Shown here: one piece after another, positions 1 through 8,828 of the stretch
Layout: each line of letters opens with the position of its first letter
Position numbering within the stretch: position 1 is the stretch's first letter
Assembly (NCBI GenBank): GCA_964547995.1
Contig: CAZJRB010000060.1
Location: 1-43,118 of the forward strand
Reading direction: 5' to 3'
Length of the DNA: 43,118 bases
Source of the DNA: CAZJRB01 sp964547995
Lineage (GTDB): Bacteria; Planctomycetota; Planctomycetia; Pirellulales; Thermoguttaceae
Position numbers and translations under genes: made by a program
The notes under the pieces: generated by a model
The model's input: only the letters and a program-made list of their open reading frames with translations
The model's database searches: none
What the model was told of the DNA's origin: nothing

Positions 1-1
1 C

Positions 2-80
2 CACAGAGGGCGTTCCCTACAAAAAGTCACAGCCTCACCGGTCGCGGCTTTATAGGAGGACCGGTTGCGGCTTTATAGGG
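2..80. repeat. Short palindromic repeat remnants downstream of addA
   Basis: Positions 2-21 are an exact inverted copy of 7126-7145 on the other side of the addAB operon, and 19 of 20 bases match 7197-7216. Positions 38-57 and 59-78 hold two direct half-copies of a second family with core GGTCGCGGCTTTATA, which recurs at 8791-8823 and 16231-16435. The addA stop codon lies at 73-75, so the last half-copy overlaps the end of the gene and supplies its final codons. These look like non-coding REP-like elements; their function is unknown. Confidence 0.75.
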
Positions 81-3000
81 TTCGCCGAATCGCCGTCTCG
101 ACAAACTCCACCACGCGGCGCCGGGCACCGTCGTTCCAATCGAAACCGTATTCCAGGCCGCGGCGGAGAAAATGGAGAACCAGCTCGACCGGCCGGCTGC
201 CGAGAATCCGCTCGGCGGCCAGGGCGTAGATCAGCAGTTGCATCTCGTACGGGGCGGCCACCGCCGCGAGCGTCTCCTCGCTGACGCGGTTTGTCTTGTA
301 ATCGACCAGGTGCCAACGGCCGTCGTTGTCACGGTAGATGCAGTCGATGAAGCCTTGCAGGTAGCGCCCGCCGGGGTCATTGCTACCCGGCGGCCATGCG
401 AGCAGAAACTCCAGTTCGGGATAGACCTCGCCGGCGGCGGCGATATCGCCCGCCCGGGGCGAAGCGAGAAACCGCCCGATCATCTCGATCGGCTCGGATA
501 GCTCTTCCGTTACGTCAGGCAGGAGGATCGCTGCCTGGCGGCGGACCGATTCGGTGACGTCGCCGGCGTCGCGGAAATCGACCTCCGCCAGCACCGCATG
601 GACCAGGTCGCCGAGCTTCTGCGGGGGAATGCCGGCCGGTTTGGGCTCGTCTTCGTGCGGGTCGCTTGGCGCCGCGGCATCGACCGCGTGGAACTCGCCG
701 GTCAGCCGCGAGAAGGAATACTGCCGCCGGGCCGCGGCATCGCGCGGGATCGGAGCGAGGTGCGGCGGGATGCGTCCCTCGCCGTTGCCGGCCATCTTTC
801 GGGCCTTTTCGATGAGCTTCGGCAAATTTTCACGACGCGGCCCGCGTGTCGTCTTTGACCCCAACGGCGGTTCGGACGTCGTGACCTTGATCACGGGGAC
901 GTGTTTTGGATCGACGCCGGAGGAATCTCGCAGCGCTCCCGAGATCAGATCGAACCGCCGACCGAGCAGTTCCATCCACGGGCTCGTCGGTTTCTCGAAA
1001 TCCTTGACGCCGGACGAGAGAATCAGATGGTCGGCCGCGCGGGTGGTAGCAACGTAAAACAGACAGACCAGCTCGGCCAAATCCTCGTCATCTTCGGCCA
1101 GCCGGTACAGATCGAGGCCGCTGGGGACGTCGCGGAGGTGGACCATGGGTCCCAACTCCGGTGTGAACGCAACCGAATCGGTCGGCCTCTGCCGCTGCCG
1201 ACTCACGTCGGGTACGACCACGACCGGGAACTCCAGGCCCTTCGATTGGTGGATCGTCATCAAGCGTACCGCGCCGATCGATTCGGGATGCGTCGCGGCC
1301 AGGGCCTCCTTCGGCTGCTGGGCGACGAACTCCGAAAGCTGCGTGATGAAATCGGCCAGGGTGAAGATGCCCGACCGGTCGAAACTCCGCGCCTGTTCGA
1401 TGAGCTTGTGCAGGTTGGCCAGCTTCCGCTCGCCGAGAAACTCGGCCAGCAGCGTCGCGTCGTAGCCGGTGCGGGCCAGGGCCTCGTTAATCAGTGCGGC
1501 GACCGGCAGCCGATCTTTGATCGACCGAAGCCCGTGCAGGGTCCGCGCGGCAAACGCCACGCGGACGCGCTGATCGCCTTCGATCTCCGGCGGCGGGTCG
1601 TCTTGCACCAGTCCGGCGCTCAGACCGCCGGGATGTCCGGCCAGCCAGTAGAGTGTTTCGTCGAGCAGGCTGAAAAAGGGGCTTCGCAACACGCCGGCAA
1701 GGCTCACCGCGTCGAGCGGGCTGTCGAGGGCCCGCAGCAGGTTGAGCAGGTCGAAGACCTCCTGCTGCGAGTAGAATGCATGGCCGCCGACGAGGTAATA
1801 GTCGATGCCGTATCGCCGCAGGGCGTCTTCGTAGAGGTCGACGTCGGGGAGCGAGCGAAACAGCATGGCGACGTCGCCGGGGCGGACTTCGCGGGTGGCC
1901 TCGTCGTCCCAGACGATCTTCTCGGGCGCGTCGAGCATCGCTCGCAATCGGCGGGCGATCCAATCGGCCTCGAGCCGCCGCAATCGCCGGGTCTCGCCTT
2001 CCTCTTGCAGACCGGCGTTTTCCGGGGCCGCATCGCCCCCCTCCGGTTCCTGCGCCCAAAGGAACTCGACCGCCGGTGTGGGACCGACCTGCGCGTGGTC
2101 GGGCCGCAACGCCTCGTAATCCGGTCCTATCTCGTCCCGGAACAGGGCATTGACAAAATCGAGGATGGCCGGCTGGCTACGGAAGTTCAGCGACAGCGGC
2201 AACCGGCCCCGCTCGGGTATCCCGTCGCGAAGCTCGCGGAACACATGTGGCTGCGCGCCGCGGAAGCGGTAGATCGACTGCTTGTAGTCGCCGACGAAAA
2301 AGAGCCGGCCGCCGGTGATCTCGTAGTCGCACAGGGCCTTGACCAGCTCGACCTGCAAGGGATCCGTGTCTTGGAACTCGTCGACCAGCAGCAACCGGGT
2401 CTGCGCGGCGAGGCGTTTTCGCAGCTTCTCGCCGTCGGGCCCGGCGAGCAGGTCTCGGGCGCGGATCAACAGGTCCTCGAAATCGAGAGCGGTTTCCTCC
2501 TGTTTCTTTTCTTCATAAGCGTCGGCGACGTGGGCGGTCAGGTTCAGCAGTCGCAAGGCGGTTTCGGCGGCCGGGCGCGCCGCGGCGGCGTCGAAATCCC
2601 TTTCCTCCTTCCGCTTCTTGATCAAGTTGCGAAAGGTCTCTGCCGTGTCGCGGAACTGCTCGTAGATTTCCGCGCTTGGCCACGCTTTCGCCAGCCCGCT
2701 GCCTTGCACTTTGGCGTTGTCGTAGATGAACCCCAAGTCGGCCACCGGATCGGTGCTTTCGGACAGCCCGGGAAGGTGTTCGGCCAGGAACCGGCACCGG
2801 CCGAGCATGGTTGGATTGGTCGGCGGGTGCTCGCGACAGATTTGCAGCAGGGTTTGAGCAGGCTGCGACTTGGCGATCTGCCTCGCCACCCGCGGCGCCG
2901 TGTCGCGGCGACAGTAGTCTTCCCAAATGGCGGCCAGGCCCTCGGGCGTTTCGCCCCGCCACCGCTCCCAGTCGATTTCCTGCCGCCGGGCGAGCAGCTT

Positions 3001-3546
3001 CCGGATCATCGCGCACAGCCGGTCGAGGCCGAACTTCACAATCAGGTCGATCATGTCTTCATCCCGTTCGGCCAGCCGGCCGCGGAGTTGTTCATCGAGC
3101 AACTCGTAAAGCAGGGTGTCGGCTTGCGTCTGATCGAGTACGCGAAATCGCGGATCGAGCCTTGCCTCGACCGCATGGGCCCGCAACAGCGAACCGCAGA
3201 AGGAATGGATCGTGCTGATCCGGGCGGAGTCCAGCCCGCGGATCAATTCGAGCCAAGGGCCGACCTGTTCTTCGGGACATTCGCGCAACCGGCCGGCACA
3301 GGCGGCGCGGATCCGGTCGCGCATTTCCCGGGCGGCGCGGTCGGTGAACGTGATCGCGATCAACTGGTTCAAGCGAGCCGGGTTTTCGGAGTCCGGCTCG
3401 AGTTCGGCCAGAAACCGCTCGGTCAGGACGAACGTCTTCCCGCATCCGGCCCCCGCCGAGAGCGCCACCGAGACATCCCCGGCCGTCACGGCCCGGCGCT
3501 GCTGGTCGGTGAGGTTCGTCAGTCGTTCCGGTGCGGGGCTTGCCAT
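73..3546 (-). CDS. addA: AddA-type ATP-dependent helicase/nuclease (RecBCD/AddAB pathway)
   Basis: This is a UvrD/RecB-like superfamily 1 helicase fused to a C-terminal PD-(D/E)XK nuclease, about 1157 residues, the usual size for AddA. With AddB it would process double-strand DNA ends for RecA-dependent repair in the cytoplasm. Walker A is AGAGCGKT at residues 31-38, the Walker B/motif II is LLLVDEFQDTD, a later helicase motif is FRSQPAI-like, motif V/VI includes TIHQSKGLEF and YVATTRA, and the nuclease core is GFID...LVDYKTN near the C-terminus. The longest frame begins at 3582, but the ATG at 3546 is preferred because GGAG lies 5 nt upstream and the protein then starts just before the conserved LTDQQRRAV segment. 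It overlaps the end of addB by 28 nt, so the two are probably translationally coupled. Confidence 0.93.
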   Translation of the reverse strand: MASPAPERLTNLTDQQRRAVTAGDVSVALSAGAGCGKTFVLTERFLAELEPDSENPARLNQLIAITFTDRAAREMRDRIRAACAGRLRECPEEQVGPWLELIRGLDSARISTIHSFCGSLLRAHAVEARLDPRFRVLDQTQADTLLYELLDEQLRGRLAERDEDMIDLIVKFGLDRLCAMIRKLLARRQEIDWERWRGETPEGLAAIWEDYCRRDTAPRVARQIAKSQPAQTLLQICREHPPTNPTMLGRCRFLAEHLPGLSESTDPVADLGFIYDNAKVQGSGLAKAWPSAEIYEQFRDTAETFRNLIKKRKEERDFDAAAARPAAETALRLLNLTAHVADAYEEKKQEETALDFEDLLIRARDLLAGPDGEKLRKRLAAQTRLLLVDEFQDTDPLQVELVKALCDYEITGGRLFFVGDYKQSIYRFRGAQPHVFRELRDGIPERGRLPLSLNFRSQPAILDFVNALFRDEIGPDYEALRPDHAQVGPTPAVEFLWAQEPEGGDAAPENAGLQEEGETRRLRRLEADWIARRLRAMLDAPEKIVWDDEATREVRPGDVAMLFRSLPDVDLYEDALRRYGIDYYLVGGHAFYSQQEVFDLLNLLRALDSPLDAVSLAGVLRSPFFSLLDETLYWLAGHPGGLSAGLVQDDPPPEIEGDQRVRVAFAARTLHGLRSIKDRLPVAALINEALARTGYDATLLAEFLGERKLANLHKLIEQARSFDRSGIFTLADFITQLSEFVAQQPKEALAATHPESIGAVRLMTIHQSKGLEFPVVVVPDVSRQRQRPTDSVAFTPELGPMVHLRDVPSGLDLYRLAEDDEDLAELVCLFYVATTRAADHLILSSGVKDFEKPTSPWMELLGRRFDLISGALRDSSGVDPKHVPVIKVTTSEPPLGSKTTRGPRRENLPKLIEKARKMAGNGEGRIPPHLAPIPRDAAARRQYSFSRLTGEFHAVDAAAPSDPHEDEPKPAGIPPQKLGDLVHAVLAEVDFRDAGDVTESVRRQAAILLPDVTEELSEPIEMIGRFLASPRAGDIAAAGEVYPELEFLLAWPPGSNDPGGRYLQGFIDCIYRDNDGRWHLVDYKTNRVSEETLAAVAAPYEMQLLIYALAAERILGSRPVELVLHFLRRGLEYGFDWNDGARRRVVEFVETAIRRTL

Positions 3547-6500
3547 ACTTTCTCCAGGGACCGCACGTGGTTGATGCGGCAAACGGTCTTGAAGGGGCAG
3601 AAGCCGGTACAGTCCTCATTCCGGCTGAACACCGGAAACTCCCCCCGGCGCATCCCTTCGGCCAGGGCAAAGACGACCTCACCCAGGATACCGCGGATCT
3701 CTTCCCACTTGGGCAGCGGCTCGACGCGGTTGCCCTCAACCTTGTACATCTTCAATGCCCGACTCTTTCCGAAGCCTTTGTCGCTTACACGCCAGTAGCC
3801 CGCCTGCCACGGCACGGGATTGCGGCCGTGCAGCAACAATTCCGCGGCAGCGATGGCGTAGATCGGCAGTTGCAGGGTCGTGCCGAGGCGGACGGAGTCG
3901 AGCGTAACCTCCGCCTTTCCACCCGTCTTGTAGTCGAGAATATTGAATACCGGCGTCCCTGCCGCGTTTCCCGAGTCGATCCGGTCGATGCGTCCGGAGA
4001 GGCGGATCGTCCGCCCGTCGGCCGGGAATTCCAGCGGCGTGGCGGTCGAAGGCGGCCCATCGCGGCGTGCGGGCCGGCCGAACGAAACCTCGAAAAATTC
4101 CGGCACCTGCGACGTGCCGTCCCTCTTCCACAAGTCGTCGTACTTCTCGCACTGCCGGCGATATTCACCCAGCCACTGTGTCAGCATCCGGCGGTCCACT
4201 TCGTGGAGCGCGGCCGAAACCGGATTCGACGGCGCCTTCTCGAACCGTTGCCGAATGACCTCGTTCAACAGGCGATCGAACTCCTCCGGGGGGAGTTCCA
4301 GGGGCGAAGCCGGGCGCTTGAGCGCCTCGTTCACCCGGCGATGAAACACCGCCAGCACCTCGTGGGCGGCCTGACCGCGCTTGAGGTAGTCGATCGCCAG
4401 CCCCAGGTCGTCCGGCGGCTTGAGCTTCAGCACCTTGTCGAGAAAGAAACGGTACGGACAAGTCGCGTACGATTCCAGCTCGGTGGCACTGAAGGTCCGG
4501 CCGAAGTTGTACTTCGCGGCGACGCCTTTCACGGCCGCGCCCGAAAGCACACCCTCGGCCGCGCTGAACAGCACGCGGTCCCGGCGAAGGTGAACTTGAC
4601 CTAATCCGGCAAGCACGTTCTCGGCCGGATTGCCCGTAGGACGGGTCTCCAGACCCGTCTGGATATCTTCAGTGACGGGTCTGGAGACCCGTCCTACGTC
4701 GTTTTCCTCCGTTGAAAAGAGCATCCGCTGGCGATAGCCGTCCGGCCCGGTCTCCTCTTCTTCGGCAGGGCGACTCTGCTCGTGTTCTTGCGGCGGCCCG
4801 TCCTCCCGATAATACCTCAGCAACCCGGCCAGGAGCGATTCCCGTCCCCCAAGGGCTGTGGCGACGGCCTTGACCCGAAAATCCCGTTCCGAGAGGGGTT
4901 CTCCCGCTGGAACGGGGCTGAGATCCGTAAGCTCCGTCCGCTCGATCCGCCCGCACGCCTGCTCCACTTCCTTGAGATAGGGGCTTGGCGGAAGGGGCTG
5001 GGCCTTTTCGTCCAGCGCCGCGTAGCTCAAAAGGAGCCGCTTGCCGGCCCTCGTTATCGTCTCGTAGAACAGCAGCATTTCCTCACGGTTTCGCTCCGTC
5101 CGGGCAACGAGCGGCAGCCCCTCTTCGATCAGCCGCAGGTAGTCCGCCTCGCTGTAGAGCCGGTCCTCGCGGTCGGGTGGTGGAAAGGCCTTTTCCGAAA
5201 GCCCCGCCACGAACAAGTAAGGGATTTGCAGCGCACGGACGCTGGCGGCCGAAAGGACCCGGACCTGCCCCTGCTCGTCGTCTCCCGACGAAACCCGCTC
5301 GCTGCGGAGAATATCGAGCAGGGCCGTCAGGGCGTCGCGGCGATCCAGCTCGGCCGGCCGCTCGTCGAGCCATTCGGACAAGGTATCGCCGGCCGACAAC
5401 GCGCCGGTCAACCGCGACCAGGCAAGCCGGTCCGGAATCCGCACGGCCGAGCCGGCAGGCGGATCCGCTTCGATCGCCGCGAGCAGGCCCGTCTCCCCGG
5501 CCAGCCGGGTCCATGCCTTGCCCCAGTCGGCAAGCGTGGCCTTTTTCGGAAGCGCGTCGAGCACGGTTTCCAGGCGTTTCAGCACCGAGAGGGTTTTCCG
5601 GCACGCGGCGACTTTCGCCGAGGCGTCTTGCTGCGCCTCGAGTTCATCAACGAAGTCGTCCTGCGCCGCAACGCCGGTGATCGAGTCGCCATCGGCCCTT
5701 TCGAGCTGTTCGAGGAGCTGCCGGCGCCCCCGCGGGACCTGGAGGTAACGGATTGCCCCTTCCACGGCGACCACGGCCCCTTCTTCCTGCCACTCGGGCC
5801 AGCCGGGTCGAAAATAGTTGCTCCCCAGCACCGCCAAGAGTCTGCCGAACGGCCAATCCTCGAGATCCAATTGCAACAGCGCCGCCAATGCGCGGAGGGC
5901 CAGCGAGCGGTCCAACGACTCGCCCGTCTCTACGGCAACGGGGATTCCCAAGGCCCCAAACACCTCCCCGATCAGCGACCCGGCTTCCTGCGGCGAACGG
6001 AACACGACGGCGATTTCGCCCGGCTTTACCCCGTCCTCGCTCAGTAGCCGCTTGATCCGCTCGCCGATCAGCTCGATTTCGCCGAGCTGGCGTGCTGCCG
6101 CGAGGATCTCGATCCCTTTTGTGTCGTCGGCCGGGCGGGCATGGCGCGGGTTGCCGAACAGCGCCCGCTCGAGATGGGCCATTGCAGGCCAGTTGGGCGT
6201 CTCGTCGCGGCCTGTTTCCTCGACTCGAAGCTGCTTGTGCCGCCGCTTGAGTTCATCGAGCGTCTTCAGGGGCTTTGCGAACAAGTCCGTTCGACGCGGC
6301 TCGCCTTCCAACGGGAGGGTGATCAGCAGCTCGTCCACCCGCCCGGCGAGCATTTCGAGAATTTCATGTTGCGTGCGGGTGAAGTCGGTGAAGCCGTCGG
6401 CCACAACCAGCCGCAGGCGCCCGAAGGCGCCGGAGGGCAACCCCGGCAGGACGCCCTTTTGCAGCCAATCGCGGGCCGACCAGAACCGCCCCTCCGCATC

Positions 6501-7025
6501 GTAGAGGTGATGCTCCCGAAGCCGCTGCTGGTAGATCTCGTAGATCTCCGCCAGTTCGACGTCCCTGGCATCGAGCCCCCTGGCTTCACACGCGCCGCGG
6601 AACTGCTCCGGCCAGATCTCCAGTCGTTTCAACTCGCTCAGGAACTCGCAAACCAGGTCGACCAGACCGCCCGTTCCGGCAATAGGGCCAAAATGGTTCA
6701 GGCGCCCCGCTTCGCGTTGCCGATCGATCAAGTGACGGACGAGTTGCCGCTTCATCAACCGCGTCAACGGGCGAATGGCGACCGGCGCGACCGCCAGCAC
6801 CGCGTCGGCGAATTTCTCGAACGTCATCACGCCGGGGCTGAAACAGCCGTCCGTTTGGCCCGAAAGCAGCCGCGGCCGCACTTCGGCCGCCGCGCGCCAG
6901 GTGGGCGCCAGCCAGACCGCCGCGCCGGGTGGATTCTCGGCGGCGACCCGCCGATACCGCACCAACAAACGCTCGGTCTTCCCGCTGTGGGGTGGACCGG
7001 CAATGAGGGTCAATTGTGCCGGCAT
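3519..7025 (-). CDS. addB: AddB-type helicase-nuclease subunit with Fe-S cluster and an in-frame palindromic insertion
   Basis: AddB is the partner of AddA in the double-strand end-processing complex. The 1168-residue protein starts with Walker A GPPHSGKT (residues 10-17) and ends with a PD-(D/E)XK nuclease (ILDYKTGG, D1031 and K1033). Four cysteines, C856 in ATCPYRFF and C1139, C1143 and C1149 in CTGFCPFKTVC, are placed as in the AddB [4Fe-4S] nuclease clasp; the C-terminal trio is C-x3-C-x5-C, one residue wider than the C-x2-C-x5-C I know from Bacillus. Residues 777-797 are encoded entirely by a 62-bp perfect inverted repeat (4636-4697), an apparent late insertion between the helicase and nuclease parts that left the frame open. 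It is the first gene of an addB-addA operon. Annotation as AddB rather than RexB rests on the cysteines. Confidence 0.92.
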   Translation of the reverse strand: MPAQLTLIAGPPHSGKTERLLVRYRRVAAENPPGAAVWLAPTWRAAAEVRPRLLSGQTDGCFSPGVMTFEKFADAVLAVAPVAIRPLTRLMKRQLVRHLIDRQREAGRLNHFGPIAGTGGLVDLVCEFLSELKRLEIWPEQFRGACEARGLDARDVELAEIYEIYQQRLREHHLYDAEGRFWSARDWLQKGVLPGLPSGAFGRLRLVVADGFTDFTRTQHEILEMLAGRVDELLITLPLEGEPRRTDLFAKPLKTLDELKRRHKQLRVEETGRDETPNWPAMAHLERALFGNPRHARPADDTKGIEILAAARQLGEIELIGERIKRLLSEDGVKPGEIAVVFRSPQEAGSLIGEVFGALGIPVAVETGESLDRSLALRALAALLQLDLEDWPFGRLLAVLGSNYFRPGWPEWQEEGAVVAVEGAIRYLQVPRGRRQLLEQLERADGDSITGVAAQDDFVDELEAQQDASAKVAACRKTLSVLKRLETVLDALPKKATLADWGKAWTRLAGETGLLAAIEADPPAGSAVRIPDRLAWSRLTGALSAGDTLSEWLDERPAELDRRDALTALLDILRSERVSSGDDEQGQVRVLSAASVRALQIPYLFVAGLSEKAFPPPDREDRLYSEADYLRLIEEGLPLVARTERNREEMLLFYETITRAGKRLLLSYAALDEKAQPLPPSPYLKEVEQACGRIERTELTDLSPVPAGEPLSERDFRVKAVATALGGRESLLAGLLRYYREDGPPQEHEQSRPAEEEETGPDGYRQRMLFSTEENDVGRVSRPVTEDIQTGLETRPTGNPAENVLAGLGQVHLRRDRVLFSAAEGVLSGAAVKGVAAKYNFGRTFSATELESYATCPYRFFLDKVLKLKPPDDLGLAIDYLKRGQAAHEVLAVFHRRVNEALKRPASPLELPPEEFDRLLNEVIRQRFEKAPSNPVSAALHEVDRRMLTQWLGEYRRQCEKYDDLWKRDGTSQVPEFFEVSFGRPARRDGPPSTATPLEFPADGRTIRLSGRIDRIDSGNAAGTPVFNILDYKTGGKAEVTLDSVRLGTTLQLPIYAIAAAELLLHGRNPVPWQAGYWRVSDKGFGKSRALKMYKVEGNRVEPLPKWEEIRGILGEVVFALAEGMRRGEFPVFSRNEDCTGFCPFKTVCRINHVRSLEKVWQAPHRND
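4636..4697. repeat. 62-bp double-hairpin palindromic element inside addB
   Basis: The two 24-nt arms, 4636-4659 and 4674-4697, are perfect inverted copies separated by 14 nt. Each arm starts or ends with GTAGGACGGGTCTCC and contains its own dyad (GACGGGTCT / AGACCCGTC). The element is translated on the minus strand as GRVSRPV...GLETRP. It has exactly the same total length and architecture as the element at 17449-17510, and similar termini to 8946-9089. Confidence 0.93.
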
Positions 7026-7125
7026 GGGCAGACTTCCAAGTCTTGCACGGAATCCGTTTCAACGGTCACATTCTGCCCGGTTTGGCGGCAAAGTCAAGAA
7101 GTAACTCTTCGGAGGGGATTCACTC

Positions 7126-7216
7126 TGTAGGGAACGCCCTCTGTGGCGTTCCGAGGGCGATGGTAACCAACGTTGCCCACCCGATACACGGAACGGCACA
7201 GAGGCCGTTCCCTACA
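7126..7216. repeat. 91-bp inverted repeat upstream of addB
   Basis: The arms are 7126-7153 and 7189-7216, inverted copies that differ at two positions; both begin at their outer ends with TGTAGGGAACG. Each arm also has an internal dyad (GGAACGCC / GGCGTTCC). The outer arm is identical to the inverted copy at 2-21. The repeat sits between the divergently placed addB start and the DUF1559 gene promoter, so it may simply be an intergenic mobile palindrome. Confidence 0.85.
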
Positions 7217-7267
7217 GTTTCCCGGGGAAAACCCCGTTTTCCGGTCTGGGAAGATGTTTACAGCAGA

Positions 7268-7290
7268 GGCCTTGGAAGGCCGTCGTACAA
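7268..7290. repeat. Solitary half-copy of the GTACGACGGCCTT palindrome family
   Basis: The 23 nt beginning GGCCTTGGAAGGCCGTCGTA repeat the right arm of the 62-bp element at 17449-17510, including the first bases outside it. No partner arm is visible nearby. It lies about 65 nt upstream of the DUF1559 promoter. Confidence 0.8.
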
Positions 7291-7353
7291 TGGATATTAT
7301 CCGGGGCCGCACGAACCCACCCGATAGCAGTATAAATATTGTCGACAAAGTGT

Positions 7354-7383
7354 TTGACAAGGGAATCGGGATTCTGCTAGAAT
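7354..7383 (+). promoter_or_regulatory. Sigma70-type promoter of the DUF1559 gene
   Basis: TTGACA at 7354-7359 and TAGAAT at 7378-7383 are separated by 18 nt. This would start transcription near 7390, giving an untranslated leader of about 167 nt. It is the best consensus promoter in the window. Confidence 0.7.
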
Positions 7384-7389
7384 CATAAA

Positions 7390-7556
7390 TGCAGGTCGGG
7401 GGAGTTTTCGCAACCCCCCATCAGCTCGTCCGGACAGAAAGAGGCGGCAACTTCGGTTGCGCGCGATATTTTGTTTGCCTCATATGTACAGGAGCGAATG
7501 TTGCGGCGGCGTTCGTCGCACGGTTTTTTTATTCTTTCTTCGAAGGAGGTGTTCTT
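7390..7556 (+). promoter_or_regulatory. Long 5' leader with UUCG hairpin and perfect Shine-Dalgarno
   Basis: The leader contains GCAAC-TTCG-GTTGC at 7447-7460, a five-pair stem closed by an extra-stable cUUCGg loop. It ends in AAGGAGGT six nt before the ATG. I recognise no riboswitch class. The open frame continues upstream through the leader, but the pilin leader and the Shine-Dalgarno fix the start at 7557. Confidence 0.5.
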
Positions 7557-8705
7557 ATGAACACTAGATCGCGGAAGCGAGGGTTTACCCTCGTCGAATT
7601 GCTGGTGGTGATCGCCATCATCGGCATTTTGATCGCGTTGCTGCTGCCGGCCATTCAAGCAGCACGCGAAGCAGCTCGCCGAGCGAACTGCTTGAACAAC
7701 CTGAAGCAGATCGGGCTGGGCTTCCAGAACATGGACAGCGCGAAAAACCGGTTCCCGCCCGGTATCCATGTGAGCCGGAATGCCACCGGGGCTATCGACG
7801 GATTGGCAGGGGCTGTCGGGGCCGCGGCCCCGCAGCAGCAAGGCGTCGGGTGGGCGTGGTCAGTCGACATTCTCCCGTTCATGGAGCTTAAGCCGCTCTA
7901 CGATACGCTGGACTTGCAGATGCAATGGCCGCGACAGGCTGCTACCGGACCGCAAAATGCCATGAAGGAATCGGTCAAGGAGTTCTCTTGCCCGAGCTTC
8001 AGTGGCGAGCGGTACACGTCGGTGGCCGAAACCGAGTACATCAGCAACTACAAGGCGTTGGGCGCTACCCACATGGAAAGCCTGTCGCAGGCTACCATAA
8101 CCCCAGTGGCAATGACTACGCCAGGTTCGTACACGAACCCCACGTATCATCCTGACGGCGGCATCTATCCCGGGTCGTCGCACGGGACCGATGGTTTCTC
8201 CAAGGACGGGACCGCCCACACGGCGATCCTGGTCGAGAGCTGTGAGCAATACTATGCCCGGTGGACGGTCGGTTCGGAAATGCTACTCGTCGGACTTCCA
8301 ACTGGAGCTGCTGCGGGTGGCAAGGCGGTCACCTTTGTGAACGGCGGCGTCGGCGGCATTCCGTATGCGTACCCTACGAACTTCACCGCGGGTAAGTTCT
8401 GGGACAGTAGCACGTGTACCACCAACTATACCTACCTGATGTGGGATTACGAGGATACCGTCAACTACTGCAATTATATTGACTGCCCCGATTTTGCTGA
8501 CGCTACAGTTTGTCCTGCTCCTGTTGGCAAACCGGCCACCGTCTCAAACATCGTATATGGGCCGAGCAGCATGCACAGCGGGGTGATCAACCATGGGATG
8601 GCCGACGGGAGCGTGCAGAGTATCAGTGAGGACATGGATGTGGCGACCTATATGTTCCTCCTCACGCGCGTCAATGGCGACCCCAACGGACCACTGAAGC
8701 CGTAA
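7557..8705 (+). CDS. DUF1559 family prepilin-like (PulG/H-like) protein
   Basis: This 382-residue protein belongs to the DUF1559 family that is massively expanded in planctomycetes. It begins with a type IV prepilin leader: basic residues, then RG|FTLVELLVVIAIIGILI, with cleavage expected after G9 and methylation of F10, followed by a hydrophobic alpha-helix and the family's LLPAIQAAREAARR segment. The C-terminus shows the family motif SMHSGVINHGMADGSV. The product is probably exported and assembled or anchored as a pseudopilin; the actual role of the family is not known to me. It stands alone, with its own promoter (7354-7383), a long leader, a perfect AAGGAGGT and an intrinsic terminator, so it is expected to be strongly expressed. 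Confidence 0.93.
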   Translation: MNTRSRKRGFTLVELLVVIAIIGILIALLLPAIQAAREAARRANCLNNLKQIGLGFQNMDSAKNRFPPGIHVSRNATGAIDGLAGAVGAAAPQQQGVGWAWSVDILPFMELKPLYDTLDLQMQWPRQAATGPQNAMKESVKEFSCPSFSGERYTSVAETEYISNYKALGATHMESLSQATITPVAMTTPGSYTNPTYHPDGGIYPGSSHGTDGFSKDGTAHTAILVESCEQYYARWTVGSEMLLVGLPTGAAAGGKAVTFVNGGVGGIPYAYPTNFTAGKFWDSSTCTTNYTYLMWDYEDTVNYCNYIDCPDFADATVCPAPVGKPATVSNIVYGPSSMHSGVINHGMADGSVQSISEDMDVATYMFLLTRVNGDPNGPLKP

Positions 8706-8745
8706 TTTTCCCGGATTGGGAAGTGTCAACAAGAGCTTGACCGTC

Positions 8746-8783
8746 AACTGCTGCTCTCCCGAGCGGGGAGCAGCAGTTTTTTT
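8746..8783 (+). terminator. Intrinsic terminator of the DUF1559 gene
   Basis: A 14-pair stem (AACTGCTGCTCTCC with GGGGAGCAGCAGTT, one G-T pair) and a five-nt loop are followed directly by a run of T that includes the last stem bases (8777-8783). It lies 40 nt after the stop codon. Confidence 0.9.
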
Positions 8784-8790
8784 CATCCAC

Positions 8791-8823
8791 TATAAAGCCG
8801 CGACCGCCGGTCGCGGCTTTATA
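8791..8823. repeat. 33-bp perfect palindrome of the GCCGCGACC family
   Basis: TATAAAGCCGCGACC at 8791-8805 and its exact reverse complement at 8809-8823 are separated by GCC. The same core forms the cluster at 16231-16435, half-copies at 38-78, and a degenerate copy near 28720-28741. Confidence 0.9.
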
Positions 8824-8828
8824 AGAAT

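Larger units (their letters stand above)
7026..7353. other. Intergenic region between addB and the DUF1559 gene
   Basis: No convincing gene is present in this 328-nt stretch. It contains the 91-bp inverted repeat (7126-7216) and a single half-element at 7268-7290 that matches one arm of the repeat inside the flavoprotein gene (17488-17512). No clear ribosome-binding site precedes the addB ATG at 7025, and no confident addB promoter was identified by eye. Confidence 0.6.

Noticed and set aside
901..3798. 965-residue plus-strand frame opposite addA
   Set aside because: Composition is typical of an antisense shadow in high-GC DNA; the minus strand encodes an unmistakable helicase-nuclease.
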